Positions 10,454-21,100 of a DNA stretch of 54,513 nucleotides are shown here, piece by piece. Position 1 is the stretch's first letter. Each line of letters opens with the position of its first letter. Origin of the DNA: CAZWKI01 sp964634645. GTDB lineage: Bacteria; Patescibacteriota; Patescibacteriia; UBA1558; S5-K13. The notes beneath the pieces were generated by a model that searched no databases, was not told the DNA's origin, and saw nothing but the letters and a program-made list of their open reading frames with translations. The stretch is from positions 1 to 54,513 of the forward strand of contig CAZWKI010000001.1 of NCBI GenBank assembly GCA_964634645.1, in the 5' to 3' direction. Position numbers and translations under genes: made by a program.

Positions 10454-10612
10454 TTGACAAACGCTTATTTTTAAAATTTTAAACGTTGAATAAATAGGGC
10501 AAAGATGATAATATTTAGCTATTGATTATCGATTTTGATTTTTGATATTTTTTATTACACTTAACTAAATCATAAATACAAATTTAATAAATTATGATAA
10601 TTTTCTAATACA
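10454..10612 (+). other. spacer upstream of leuS
   Basis: AT-rich spacer with a plus-strand TTGACA at 10454-10459 but only poor -10 candidates, and a degenerate GATTTT-type stretch (about 10520-10555). No gene is visible. The leuS promoter must lie here but cannot be assigned firmly. Confidence 0.4.
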
Positions 10613-13018
10613 ATGAATCAATCATATAATCACAAAAAAATAGAAAAGAAGTGGCAAGACAGATGGGAAAAAGGGGGAGTTTTCAAATCTTCACATAAAC
10701 CCAAAAACAAAAAATATGTTTTGGATATGTTTCCGTACCCCAGTGGCGCAGGACTTCACGTTGGTCACCCAGAGGGTTATACTGCAACAGATATTTATTC
10801 TAGATATTTAAGAGCGAACGGATTTGATGTGATGCATCCAATGGGTTGGGATGCTTTTGGACTTCCAGCAGAAAATTATGCAATTAAAATGAGAGTACAT
10901 CCGAAAGAAAGTATTACAAAAAACATAGAAAATTTCAAAAGACAAATAAAGAGCTTTGGATTTTCTTATGATTGGAATGCGGAAATAAACACATCAAGTG
11001 AGAATTACTATAAATGGAGTCAATGGTTTTTCCTTCTATTATATAAAAACAATTTAGCTTATAAAAAAAAGGCTCCGGTCAATTGGTGCGAGTCTTGTAA
11101 AACGGTTTTGGCAAACGAGCAAGTTGTAAATGGTAAATGTGATAGGTGTCAGGGAGAGGTTATAAAAAAAGAATTAGAACAATGGTTTTTCAAGGTAACC
11201 GCTTATGCGGAAGAGCTTTTAAGTGGTTTAGAAAATCTCAACTGGTCGCAGTCGCTTAAAACAATGCAAATAAATTGGATTGGAAAATCAGAAGGAGCTT
11301 TGATAAAATTTCCAATTTCCAATTTCCAATTTCCAATTGAGGTTTTTACAACTAGGCCAGACACATTATATGGAGCAACATATATGGTCTTGGCTCCTGA
11401 GCACGAATTAGTTCAAGAATTAAAAGATGAAATAGAAAATTTTGATGAAGTTTTGAAATATATAGAAAAAACAAAAAAGAAATCAGATCTAGAAAGAACA
11501 GAATTAAATAAAAATAAAACAGGAGTAGAGCTAAAAGGATTACTTGCAACAAATCCAGTAAATCAAAAACAAATTCCAATTTTTATTTCAGATTACGTTT
11601 TGTCCTCATATGGTACAGGAGCAATAATGTGCGTACCAGCTCATGACGAGCGTGATTTTGAATTTGCAAAAAAATTTCATTTACCAATTATTCCAGTTGT
11701 AAAACCAGATCATGATATTGATTTTGATAATTTAGAAAGCGCTATGGAAGCAAATGGTACGATGATAAATTCAGAAGAGTTTGATGGAATAGATTGTGAA
11801 GAAGCAAAAGCAAAGATCACGGAAAAGGCAAGTGGAAAACTTACAATTCAGTACAAAATTCGTGATTGGCTTGTATCTCGTCAAAGATATTGGGGAGCGC
11901 CAATTCCAATTATATATTGTGATACGTGCGGAACAGTTCCAGTTCCTTTCAAAGATTTGCCAGTTTTGCTTCCAGACGATATAAGCGATTTTCGTCCAAC
12001 GGGAAAATCTCCACTTGAGTCTTCGGAGAGTTTTAGAAGAGTAAAATGTCCGCTTTGTGGAAGAGATGCAAAACGTGAATATGATACAATGGACGGTTTC
12101 ATAGATAATTCTTGGTATTATTATAGGTATCTTGATCCAAAAAATGAAAAAGAATTTTGCGATAAAGAATTAATAAAAAATTGGATGCCGGTTGATACAT
12201 ATGTTGGCGGTACAGAACATGCTGTGGGACATTTGATTTATTCTAGATTTTTTACAAAAGTTTTAAGAGATAATAAGTATCTTGATTTTGATGAGCCTTT
12301 TTTGAAGCTTATAAACCAAGGATTAATACTTGGTAGCGATGGACAAAAAATGAGTAAGTCACTTGGCAATGTTGTAAATCCAGATGAGGGAATTGCTGAA
12401 TACGGAGCAGATAGTTTTAGAATGTATGAAATGTTCATGGGTCCACTTGAAGATAGTAAGCCGTGGTCGACCGATGGAATAAGGGGACAACGTAGATTTT
12501 TGGACAAAATTTTTCAATATTTTTATGATTTTAAATACGGAAAAGAAAGTGATGAAAAATTATTATCACTTCTTCATAAAACAATAAAAAAAGTCGGAGA
12601 CGATGTTGAAAATTTCAGATTTAATACTGCAATAAGTGCACTTATGATTTATTTCAGAGAATTATCAAAATTTAAGAAATTATCAAAAGAATTTATTGAC
12701 CCGTTCGTTATAATGCTTTCATGTTTTGCCCCACACATATCAGAAGAAATTTGGGAAAATTTGGGAAATAAAGATTTTGTTTGTAATGCATCTTGGCCAA
12801 AGTTTGATAAAAACTTAGCAAAAGATGAAATAATAAATTTACCAATTCAGATAAATGGAAAATTAAGAGATACAATTGAAATTGATTTGGATATAAATGA
12901 GAATAAATTGAAAGATTTAGTTTTATCCCAAGAGAAAATTAAAAAATATTTAGATGGACATGAAATTGTGAAATTTATTTATGTAAAAAATAGGATTTGT
13001 AATATTATAATTAAGTAG
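10613..13018 (+). CDS. leuS: leucyl-tRNA synthetase
   Basis: Class Ia aminoacyl-tRNA synthetase (801 residues, normal length) that charges tRNA-Leu in the cytoplasm. The HIGH signature is HVGH at 49-52 within YPSGAGLHVGHPEGY; KMSKS is near 578-582 (GQKMSKSLGN). A CxxC pair at about 158-180 (CESC, CDRC) is the zinc module. The editing (CP1) domain starts near FTTRPDTLYGATY (about 245) and includes GTGAIMCVPAHDERD. The C-terminal anticodon-binding region ends in the usual IKFIYVKNRICNIII-like strand. A 7-bp tandem repeat lies inside the gene at 11307-11338. The ATG at 10613 has no clear Shine-Dalgarno. Stop is TAG, followed directly by a GGGATTA-type array. Confidence 0.97.
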   Translation: MNQSYNHKKIEKKWQDRWEKGGVFKSSHKPKNKKYVLDMFPYPSGAGLHVGHPEGYTATDIYSRYLRANGFDVMHPMGWDAFGLPAENYAIKMRVHPKESITKNIENFKRQIKSFGFSYDWNAEINTSSENYYKWSQWFFLLLYKNNLAYKKKAPVNWCESCKTVLANEQVVNGKCDRCQGEVIKKELEQWFFKVTAYAEELLSGLENLNWSQSLKTMQINWIGKSEGALIKFPISNFQFPIEVFTTRPDTLYGATYMVLAPEHELVQELKDEIENFDEVLKYIEKTKKKSDLERTELNKNKTGVELKGLLATNPVNQKQIPIFISDYVLSSYGTGAIMCVPAHDERDFEFAKKFHLPIIPVVKPDHDIDFDNLESAMEANGTMINSEEFDGIDCEEAKAKITEKASGKLTIQYKIRDWLVSRQRYWGAPIPIIYCDTCGTVPVPFKDLPVLLPDDISDFRPTGKSPLESSESFRRVKCPLCGRDAKREYDTMDGFIDNSWYYYRYLDPKNEKEFCDKELIKNWMPVDTYVGGTEHAVGHLIYSRFFTKVLRDNKYLDFDEPFLKLINQGLILGSDGQKMSKSLGNVVNPDEGIAEYGADSFRMYEMFMGPLEDSKPWSTDGIRGQRRFLDKIFQYFYDFKYGKESDEKLLSLLHKTIKKVGDDVENFRFNTAISALMIYFRELSKFKKLSKEFIDPFVIMLSCFAPHISEEIWENLGNKDFVCNASWPKFDKNLAKDEIINLPIQINGKLRDTIEIDLDINENKLKDLVLSQEKIKKYLDGHEIVKFIYVKNRICNIIIK
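11307..11338 (+). repeat. heptamer tandem repeat inside leuS
   Basis: AATTTCC is repeated four times exactly (11307-11334), plus AATT. It encodes the linker FPISNFQFPI just before the CP1 editing domain. The unit length is not a multiple of three, so gain or loss of one unit would shift the leuS frame. Confidence 0.85.
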
Positions 13019-13080
13019 TAAGGGATTAGGGATAAGGGATTAGGGATAAGGGATTAGGGATTAGGGATAAGGGTTGAGGA
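13019..13080 (+). repeat. GGGATTA/GGGATAA degenerate tandem array
   Basis: Directly after the leuS stop, units of GGGATTA and GGGATAA alternate about eight times, then fade into GGGTTGAGGATTAAAGATTAATAA-like sequence. The same motif family appears beside the four-helix-bundle gene (51846-51896, and inverted at 52286-52324). No gene lies here. The remaining spacer to 13196 holds AT-rich sequence and a half-palindrome (ATCCGTTAGATAATT, 13125-13139). Confidence 0.8.
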
Positions 13081-13196
13081 TTAAAGATTAATAATTTAAT
13101 ATCTAATATATTAAAAATAATGAAATCCGTTAGATAATTTTATTTGTAGTGGATTTTGATTGAATAAATAATTTTTAAAAAATAATATAATAAAAT

Positions 13197-14420
13197 ATGA
13201 ATAATATTTCATCTAATGGATTGAATAAAAAATTTTTTAAGTTTTTTAGAAATTTTCTTCCTTATAAAATGAGTCGTCAGACAAAAGAGCTTTTTGTATC
13301 AAATATAATTATAAATCTGGCACTTGCAATGGTCCAAATTTTTGAACCAATCTACTTATTTAAACTAGGATATCCAATTTATCAGATAGCTTTATTTTAT
13401 TTAGCGGTATATTTTTTATATTTTTTTGCACTTCCAATGGGTGCAAAATTTGCAAATAAACATGGTTATGAAAACGGAATGTTTTTAGGAAGTATTTTAT
13501 ACATTCCTTTTTATTTGTCACTTTTTCTTATTACAAGATTTGGTTTTATGTTTTATATTGCAATATTTTTTTATGTTTTACAAAAGATGTTTTATTGGCC
13601 AGCATTTCATGGAAATTTTTCTCACAATTCAGCGGACAAAGAAGAGGGGCGTGAAATTAGCTCTGCGTCCGTTTCTTCATCGCTAATGTTTATATTCGGA
13701 CCTATAGTTGGAGGAATTTTGATACAATATTTTGGATTTCCTGTTTTATTTATAGTTGCTTCAGTATTATTTTTTATATCAAACGTGCCAATGCTTCTTA
13801 CAAAAGAAAAATTTACAAAAAGAAATTTCAGATATTCTTTTATACTTAAAGACATTTTCAAAAAATCAAATTTGAAAAATCTTTTTTCAACAATAGGATA
13901 CGCAGAAGAGCTTGTCCTTATGGTATTCTGGCCAATTTTTATGATGTATATGATTGATAGTTATGAAAAAATAGGTATTTTATCTGGAGTTTCTTCTTTT
14001 ATAATGCTTATGGCAACTTTGTATATAGGAAGACTTTGTGATAGAAGAGACAAAAAATACGTTTTGAGATTCAGCTCCTTTTTTTATGCCTTTACTTGGA
14101 TTGCAAAAATTTTTGCAAGATCTATTTTTCCAATTTTTGCTTTTGATACAATTGCGAAAACTTCAAAGTCGGGAATTGATGTGTCAATGAGGTCTATTGT
14201 CTACGAAGGCGGAAGAGAAAGTTATAGAGACAGCAAAGATGAGAACAATAATAGCATAATGGAAAAATGTGTAAATTATGAATCGGGTTTAGTCTTGGGA
14301 AAAATTTTTGCATGTATTGTTATTGTGTTTCTCGCTTTAATGATAACAAACCTAGATCAATTTTTTGTTTATGGTTTTATTTTTGGAGCTTTTATGTCTT
14401 TGTTTTATGCGTTTTTATAA
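13197..14420 (+). CDS. MFS-type transporter
   Basis: 407-residue integral membrane protein with about ten to twelve hydrophobic segments in two halves, split by a charged loop near residues 200-225 (TKEKFTKRNFRYSF). A typical MFS loop motif appears as GRLCDRRDKKYVLR after the seventh or eighth helix, and the first half has MGAKFANKHGYENG at the equivalent 2-3 loop. The substrate cannot be told from sequence. ATG start at 13197 with no clear Shine-Dalgarno. It stands alone between an array-type spacer and a palindrome. Confidence 0.75.
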   Translation: MNNISSNGLNKKFFKFFRNFLPYKMSRQTKELFVSNIIINLALAMVQIFEPIYLFKLGYPIYQIALFYLAVYFLYFFALPMGAKFANKHGYENGMFLGSILYIPFYLSLFLITRFGFMFYIAIFFYVLQKMFYWPAFHGNFSHNSADKEEGREISSASVSSSLMFIFGPIVGGILIQYFGFPVLFIVASVLFFISNVPMLLTKEKFTKRNFRYSFILKDIFKKSNLKNLFSTIGYAEELVLMVFWPIFMMYMIDSYEKIGILSGVSSFIMLMATLYIGRLCDRRDKKYVLRFSSFFYAFTWIAKIFARSIFPIFAFDTIAKTSKSGIDVSMRSIVYEGGRESYRDSKDENNNSIMEKCVNYESGLVLGKIFACIVIVFLALMITNLDQFFVYGFIFGAFMSLFYAFL

Positions 14421-14503
14421 AATACCCAATAACCAATATACAATAATCAAATAAATTCCAATAAGCAATAATCAAAAATAATTATTGTTTATTCGAAAGT
14501 TGC

Positions 14504-14525
14504 CTAACGGGATTCATCCCGTTAG
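14504..14525. repeat. palindromic hairpin between the MFS gene and rsmA
   Basis: CTAACGGGAT (14504-14513) and ATCCCGTTAG (14516-14525) are perfect inverted repeats, most likely a 9-bp stem with a 4-nt loop. No T tract follows, so it is not a standard intrinsic terminator. The right arm plus GATAATT recurs at 13125-13139 (ATCCGTTAGATAATT), hinting at a repeated palindrome family. The rest of the 199-bp spacer is a CAATAA-type degenerate stretch (about 14424-14475). Confidence 0.7.
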
Positions 14526-14586
14526 ATAATTAATAACAGGTTTGTTTTTTAAATAGTTTTTATATATTTTTAAAAAATTCGAATAG

Positions 14587-14592
14587 TATAAT
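14587..14592 (+). promoter_or_regulatory. -10 element upstream of rsmA
   Basis: Consensus TATAAT at 14587-14592, 27 nt before the ATG at 14620. No good -35 is seen. AAAGGG lies right before the start codon, too close for an ideal Shine-Dalgarno. Confidence 0.4.
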
Positions 14593-14619
14593 CATATAAA
14601 GTGTTTAATATCTAAAGGG

Positions 14620-15444
14620 ATGAATTTATTAGAGTCAACAAAATATCTACTCAAAAAAAACAACATTTGTCCTACAAAATCCAAAGGGCAAAATTTTTTG
14701 ATTTCAGAGAAAATTTTAAATCAAATAATAGATGTTTCTGACTTGAAAGAAAAAGAAAATATTTTAGAAGTTGGTCCTGGTATTGGAACACTTACGACAG
14801 CACTTCTAAATAAAAAAGTAAATTTGAAAGTTGTAGAGCTGGATGAAAAAATGATAAGCATTTTAAATCAGCTCAAAAGCGTATACGATTTTGACATTAT
14901 AAAAGGAGATATATTGAAAATATATTTGGAAAAAGAATTAGGGAAAGATTTTTTATCTAATTATAAGATTGTTGCAAATTTACCATACAATATAAGTTCT
15001 CATTTTTTGAGAATTTTTTTTGAAACAAATTTTAGACCGAAGAAAATGATTCTAATGCTTCAGAAAGAGGTCGCAGAAAGAATTGTGGTAAAAGATAAAA
15101 AATGGTCAAAATTATCTTTGATGTGTAATTATTATTCAACACCAAAAATAGAATTTTATGTTTCTAAAAATAATTTTTATCCTGCTCCCGAAATAGATTC
15201 TGCGGTTATTTCTTTTTCTCAAATAAAAAAAACAAAGCAAGAATTAAATTGGCAACTTATAAATTTTGCATATTCTTCTAAAAGAAAAACACTTGTAAAT
15301 AATTTAAGCTCAGGTTTGAGAATTGACAAGAGCATATTGGAACAAAAAATTACTAATCTCGGATTTGATAAAAATGTTAGAGCAGAAAAATTAAATATTT
15401 TAGACTGGTCTGAAATTTCTAGAGCATTTAATAAGATAAAATAA
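14620..15444 (+). CDS. rsmA: 16S rRNA dimethyladenosine transferase (KsgA/RsmA)
   Basis: SAM-dependent enzyme that dimethylates two adjacent adenines in the 3' helix of 16S rRNA during small-subunit assembly. 274 residues, family-typical. Seen: KSKGQNFL near 20-27, the SAM-binding loop EVGPGIGTLT near 48-57, an acidic VVELDEKM strand, and the catalytic motif NLPYNIS near 119-125. The C-terminal helical part includes KTLVNNLSSGL. The next gene starts 5 nt after the stop, so the two probably share a transcript. Confidence 0.95.
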   Translation: MNLLESTKYLLKKNNICPTKSKGQNFLISEKILNQIIDVSDLKEKENILEVGPGIGTLTTALLNKKVNLKVVELDEKMISILNQLKSVYDFDIIKGDILKIYLEKELGKDFLSNYKIVANLPYNISSHFLRIFFETNFRPKKMILMLQKEVAERIVVKDKKWSKLSLMCNYYSTPKIEFYVSKNNFYPAPEIDSAVISFSQIKKTKQELNWQLINFAYSSKRKTLVNNLSSGLRIDKSILEQKITNLGFDKNVRAEKLNILDWSEISRAFNKIK

Positions 15445-15449
15445 ATTTT

Positions 15450-17062
15450 ATGAATCAAATTAATACAAAAAAGAATTTCAATAAATTAAAGAAATTTTTT
15501 TCTTTTAGAAATGTATTTTTGTTTGCTTTTTATATTCTTATTTTTTTTATTTTCTTAAAAAATTCATATTCTTATTTGGACCCTGATTTGGGATGGCATC
15601 TGAAAGTTGGACAAGAAATGCTTGAAACGGGAAGTGTTCCACACATAGAACATTATGATTTTACACTCGCTGGTAATCGTTGGGTTGATCATGAATGGCT
15701 CATAAATATTATTGTTTATTTCATTTATAATAATCTTGGATATATTGCACTTAATTTATTTTTTGCCCTAATGGCTGTTTTGGTATTTGTTTTGCTTAAT
15801 AGTTTCTTTATAAAAAAATTTAATTTTAATATAACTAGTTTTGTTTTTTTGTTGTCCATTGAATTGCTAGCTATTTATGGAATATTGCCACATTTTGGTG
15901 TAAGAGTTCAGGAAATAAATGTTTTATTTTTAGTTTTGCTACTTTTTATTATTTATAAGTTTGAAGAAAAAAGAAATTATAAGATTTTGCTTTTGATGTT
16001 GTTTCTTTTGGTTTTGTGGTCTTTCTTGCACGGCGGATTTCTAATCGGATTTTTTATTGCTTTTGTTTTTTTCTGTACAAAAATATTAGAATTGTTTTTG
16101 AAAAAGTCAAAAAAATTTGACTTTATTAAATATTCTTATATCAATAAAAAAGATATTATTGTTTTTGCAGTATTTTGTATTTTTAGTTTTTTCTTAACAT
16201 TTTTAGGACCATATAAAACAGAACTTTATAGTTTTCTATGGCAATATAGAGATACTTTTTATCTTACTCATATTTCTGAATGGTTGCCGATACATTATTT
16301 GCCTATAAGTGAGTATAAGATTTTTTATTTGGGTATAATAATATCGTTTATAACTCTTTCTTTATTTTATAAAAAATTGAAAAAAGTAAATCTTTTTAAT
16401 TTATTTCTTTGTTGTATATTTATAGTATTATCAATCAAATCAAAAAGACATTTCCCCCTTTTGTTTGCGTGTTCAATTTTTTTAATAGCTGATTATTTGG
16501 TTTTTCTGTTTCAGGATTTTGGTAAAAGAATTGAAGATTTTTTGACACTTAATATTATTAATAAAATTTTGATTATTTTTTCCCTTTCTATTTTTTCATT
16601 ACAAATTTTTTTGGATATAAGTTTTATACAAGATCCATTCTCAAGTTTTGAGAATAAATATCCAACAGATGTTGTGGATTGTATAAGAAACGATGAAGAA
16701 AATAATAAAAGAGTTTTTTCAAGTTACGGTTGGGGTGGATATATAATATGGAAAGTCCCAGAAGCAAAATTATTTCTTGATGGGAGGTTGCCTCAATATC
16801 CATTTAATGGAAAAGAATCAATATTAAGAGAGTATTTTAGATTTTATGAAGAAGGGAGGTCAGAAGAGTTCCTTAATAAGTACGAAATAAAAACACAGAT
16901 AAGATAAGATTAAATTGGCTTGAAAAATATTTTTTTGGTATTGATGAAGATGAAATAAACAAAAATAAAAAAAATAATCTTTTGGAGTATTTAAATTCAT
17001 CCCACAAATGGATGATTTCTTGTGAGGGAAATATAGGTGTTTTATATATAAGAAAGCCCTAA
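15450..17062 (+). pseudogene. multi-pass GT-C-like membrane protein, frameshifted near its C-terminus
   Basis: First frame 15450-16907 gives 485 residues with about ten membrane segments. The first loop holds DPDLGWHLKVGQ followed by WVDHEWL, an acidic-loop arrangement like GT-C glycosyltransferases that use polyprenyl-linked sugars; this assignment is by analogy. The C-terminal soluble part has GGYIIWKVPEAKLFLDGRLP. The frame stops at TAA 16905-16907, but another frame continues cleanly to TAA 17060-17062 (RLNWLEKYFFGIDEDE ... GVLYIRKP). Deleting one copy of the tandem ATAAG (16899-16903, 16904-16908) rejoins the frames exactly, so a 5-bp duplication caused the break. It may be a real mutation or an assembly error. 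Starts 5 nt after rsmA. Confidence 0.75.
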
Positions 17063-17116
17063 AATATTGGTAAATTTGAAACTATTTATTAAATACAGAT
17101 TTTTTATTTATTTTTC

Positions 17117-17145
17117 TTTACGTTTATTTGAAAAATTAGTATAAT
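17117..17145 (+). promoter_or_regulatory. sigma70-type promoter upstream of the TSP3 protein
   Basis: TTTACG (17117-17122), 17-nt spacer, TATAAT (17140-17145). Transcription would begin near 17152, leaving a leader of about 70 nt before the ATG at 17221. Confidence 0.6.
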
Positions 17146-17220
17146 TATTGTATAAACTTTTGAATTTCATTTGACTTTCATTTATTCATTTTTGATAGTG
17201 AAAATAATTTTTTATATATT

Positions 17221-17991
17221 ATGAATAATTCTTATAATAATCAAGCTTCGAACAATAAAGAAAATATTTTTTCTAGAATTGTCAAATATTTTTCTAGAGA
17301 ATCTATTGGAATTAAAATTATTTTTTTTGTCGGAATAGCATCCATATTATTGGGTTCTTGGCGACTTATAAGTGGAGTAAAAAATGCTTTTGTTTTATCA
17401 CCAATATCACTTAAAGACAAAGCAGCTTTAGTAGAAGGTTTAAACAGATTAAAAGATACAGATGGAGATGGTTTATCGGATTATGACGAGCTATATACAT
17501 ATGGAACAAGTCCATATCTTGTAGATAGTGATAGTGACGGAGTTTCTGATTACGATGAGATAGTTTTTGGACAGGGGACAGAAAATACAAGCAAAGAAAT
17601 TGTAATAGGAGAAAATACAATGGATATGAATGAGGCTCTTAGGGCGAGTATAAATACAATGACTCTTGATGAATTCAAAAAAGAGCTTTTGAATTCTGGA
17701 TACGACAAAGAAATTGTTGATGTCATTACAGAAGAAAATTTTGAAGAAATAAAAATAGAATTAAACAAGTCATTATCAGAAAATAATGAAGTTCAGTCAT
17801 CTAATTCAACAAATACAACAAACACAGTTTCTACGTCAACAGACACGATAGATGCAATGGCCGCATTAGAATATATGACTGCTCCTGATATAAGACAATT
17901 ATTGAAAGATCAGGGCGTAACAGACGAGCAATTGCAAGAATTTTCAGACGAAGAAATAATAGCATTATTTAAAGAAGCACTACAAGAATAA
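17221..17991 (+). CDS. membrane-anchored TSP3 calcium-repeat protein
   Basis: 256 residues. A single membrane helix at about 31-52 (IGIKIIFFVGIASILLGSW) anchors it, probably with the C-terminal part outside. Two thrombospondin type-3-like calcium loops follow: DTDGDGLSDYDE near 79-90 and DSDSDGVSDYDE near 102-113. Then come a helical region, a Ser/Thr/Asn-rich linker (about 195-215) and a C-terminal acidic helix (DEQLQEFSDEEIIALFKEAL). Own promoter upstream; it lies directly before the giant secretion-like cluster and may belong to it functionally. Specific role unknown. Confidence 0.7.
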   Translation: MNNSYNNQASNNKENIFSRIVKYFSRESIGIKIIFFVGIASILLGSWRLISGVKNAFVLSPISLKDKAALVEGLNRLKDTDGDGLSDYDELYTYGTSPYLVDSDSDGVSDYDEIVFGQGTENTSKEIVIGENTMDMNEALRASINTMTLDEFKKELLNSGYDKEIVDVITEENFEEIKIELNKSLSENNEVQSSNSTNTTNTVSTSTDTIDAMAALEYMTAPDIRQLLKDQGVTDEQLQEFSDEEIIALFKEALQE

Positions 17992-18107
17992 ATAATTAAA
18001 AAATTTAAATAAAATCAATTAGATAAAAATCAATCAGTGCAATCAAGTATTTATACAAAAATAATATTATAAAATTTAATAAATTAACATCTAACATATT
18101 AAACATA

Positions 18108-21100
18108 ATGAATTATAAAAAAAATAAAATATTTATCGCGGTTTTTACGATATTATTTGTTTTTAATTTTGTATTTTTAGATGCTAAAATTGCAAAAGCA
18201 CAGTTTGTAGTTTTTGATCCAATGGTTTTTTCAAAAATGACTGTGGATACAATTAAAGATGGAGTAGAGAAAGTCGCTTCTAGAATAGAGGCTATTACAT
18301 TAAAATCTATTTATAAAATAGGTCTTAACTCTCTCTATAGTGTTGTGAGAGGTTTTGCAACAACACTTGCAAGAGATTCTGCTAATTATCTTGCAACGGG
18401 TGGTAAGGGTAGTAGTTCTTTGCTTCAAAACAAACCTTGGGACACATATTTGAAAGATGCAGGAAAAGCAGCAGGAGCTCAGTTTATAGATGATCTTGCA
18501 TCTGGTGTTGGTGTAGATATTTGTAAGCCACCGACAGTTGAGTTAAGTTTTGATTTGGCATTGAACTTCAAAACAGCAGAGGTCACAGGAAACAAACCAA
18601 GATGTACCTTTGATGAAATAGGAGAAAGATGGGGTGAATGGGGAAAAACATTAATAAAGAGCCCAACAAAACTTATGCAATTGAGTGGTCAAGCACTTGA
18701 AGATTTTGCTCTTTCATCTGGTATTAGAATTAATAATTCAACTCAAAAAACCGATGGAAGCGAAATGACCGACATAGAAAAAGCAATAAGAGAAAAAGAA
18801 ATAAGAGATGCTCTTATAGCAAAAAGTATGGAATTAGAGGAATCAGATTTAGATTTTACCATAAAAGCTCAACAGCAATTAGAATTAGAGAAAGAAGCTG
18901 AAAAAGAATTGAAAACATTAGAAGCTCAACCCACAAGAGAGTTATTGCCAAAAACTGAAACAATAAGAGGAAATATAATAGTGCCGGGTATTTATTCTGA
19001 AGAAAAATTAAGACAGATTCAAGAAGCTGCTAATGCACAACCAAATCCATCATATAATGATCTTCTTGTGGATACTTTGAATATATTTGCAAATACATAT
19101 ATAAGCAAAAAATTAGAAAGTTTTTTAACAACAAAATTATTTAAACAAGACGCTCCACAGACAGATAGTAGTATTTATGAGACCCTTGTTCCATCTTCTA
19201 ATACGTCAATAAAGGGTATTATACAAGAAGTTTTTACTACTATAAATAAAATAAATATTAATTTAAATGCAAAAGATGTTGATGTTATTACAGAGCTGAC
19301 AATGAGCGATAGTGATGATTTCATTTCAAAAATAAATTATGGAACAATTGATTCACAATTTGCAGAAGTACTTCAAAAATCTAACCAAGACCCAATGAGT
19401 CTACAGCAAGCAATAGAGGCTGGATTTATAAATGATAACAAATTTTTTGGATTTATTAATATAGATAGCAATATTCAAGAACCAGAAGTAAGTAATGGAA
19501 TATCTTACAACAACATGAAAAAACTTAGATTAAATAGAATAATTCCTGTTGGTTGGGAATTAGCAGCTTTGAAAATAAAAGAAATGGGATCAAGTATTGG
19601 ATGTGCTCCAAGTGGTTGTACATTGAAAGATGTTATGAGCGGATTCAATGAGACGGGAACATTTAATGTTGGAGCAACAACAATAAAAGATGAATATTGT
19701 GGGTGGAGATCAATTGAATCTTATAATTATATAAGTTCAGAAGATTTAAGTTTTACAGTTGGTGAAGATACCTGTGGACCTTCTTATTTTGAGGGAATTA
19801 ATCCAAGCTCTATAACCGGCTTAGAATTTAAAAACGTTTTAAATAGTTGCTATAAGTATGAAGTAGACGATTACGGAGTTGTTATTGATACGCCAGTAGA
19901 TGAAATCAGTCAATACAATACCAAAGAAGATTGTGAGAGTTCCGTCAGATCAGATTATTTTCATAAATGGGTAGAGGGCGGATGTTTTGTGAAAGAAGAA
20001 AATGAATCCCCATTTTGTAAACTTGTAGATCCAAACTGGATACTCAAAGCACCAAAACAACAATGTGGTGCAAGTGGATATTATTCAACCCTTGAATCTT
20101 CAAACAGCACAGATAGATACAAAGATTGTGCAGACATAAAACATTGTTTGAAAGAAGACAAAAATAATAATTGTCTTCAATATGGATATTGTTTGAAAGA
20201 AGAAAATATTTGGAGATTTAGAGGAGATAGTTGCGATGAGAGGTATGCAAATTGTAGAACACTCAAAGACGACGAAGGAAAAACTCAGTCATATATCTTA
20301 GATACTCTTAGGGATTGTGATGAAAATGAAGTTGGTTGCAAAAGTTATTCTATTTATCAAGAAAGAGACACTGTATCAAGTACATACTATTGGGACGAGA
20401 CAATTTCTACGCCAATTACACCAGATACTAAATATAAAACAGTTTTTCTAAACAAAAATTCAAAAAATTGCGATTCATCAAGTAATGGTTGCTCAAAATT
20501 TTTGGATATCAAACCAGGTACAAATATTATTCCGAATAGTAGTTTTGAAATAGATGAAGATTCTAATAATATGCCAGAGGGTTGGGGGCCATTTTTATCT
20601 AGCACAGGTCTAATTTCGGGATTTACAGCCTCTACATCGGCATCTTACGATGGAAGGAAATCAATTTTTCACACTGGTTTACCAGCAGATATTTCAACCA
20701 CTCAGCCACTTTCTGTTGTTAATAAAGGGGTTTTTACGCTCAGTTATCATGTAAGAAAATTAGGAGATGGTGCTGCAACAGTCACCCCCAAATTAATATA
20801 TAATTTTGGAGGAGAATCTATTACAACGCTGTTGAATTCAGACGCAGATTATTCTTCAGTCGCTGGAATAGAAGATTCCTATTGGCAGAGAAAATCTGGA
20901 TATTTTTCTATAAATAATCCATTAAACAATAACATTCAATCAGCAAAGTTGACTTTTTCTGTGTCAGGAGATGTTTATATAGATGCAGTTCAACTTGAAC
21001 TAAACCAATTTATAAATAGTGATAAAAATTCTGGAATAGGTGAGCCAAGTATTTATAGTAATTATGGAAAAAATGGATCTGTGTATTTCAAAAAAGCCCC

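Noticed and set aside
13019..13080. CRISPR array or telomere-like repeat
   Set aside because: Units of about 7 bp without unique spacers, no cas genes, internal position; just a degenerate short-period array.
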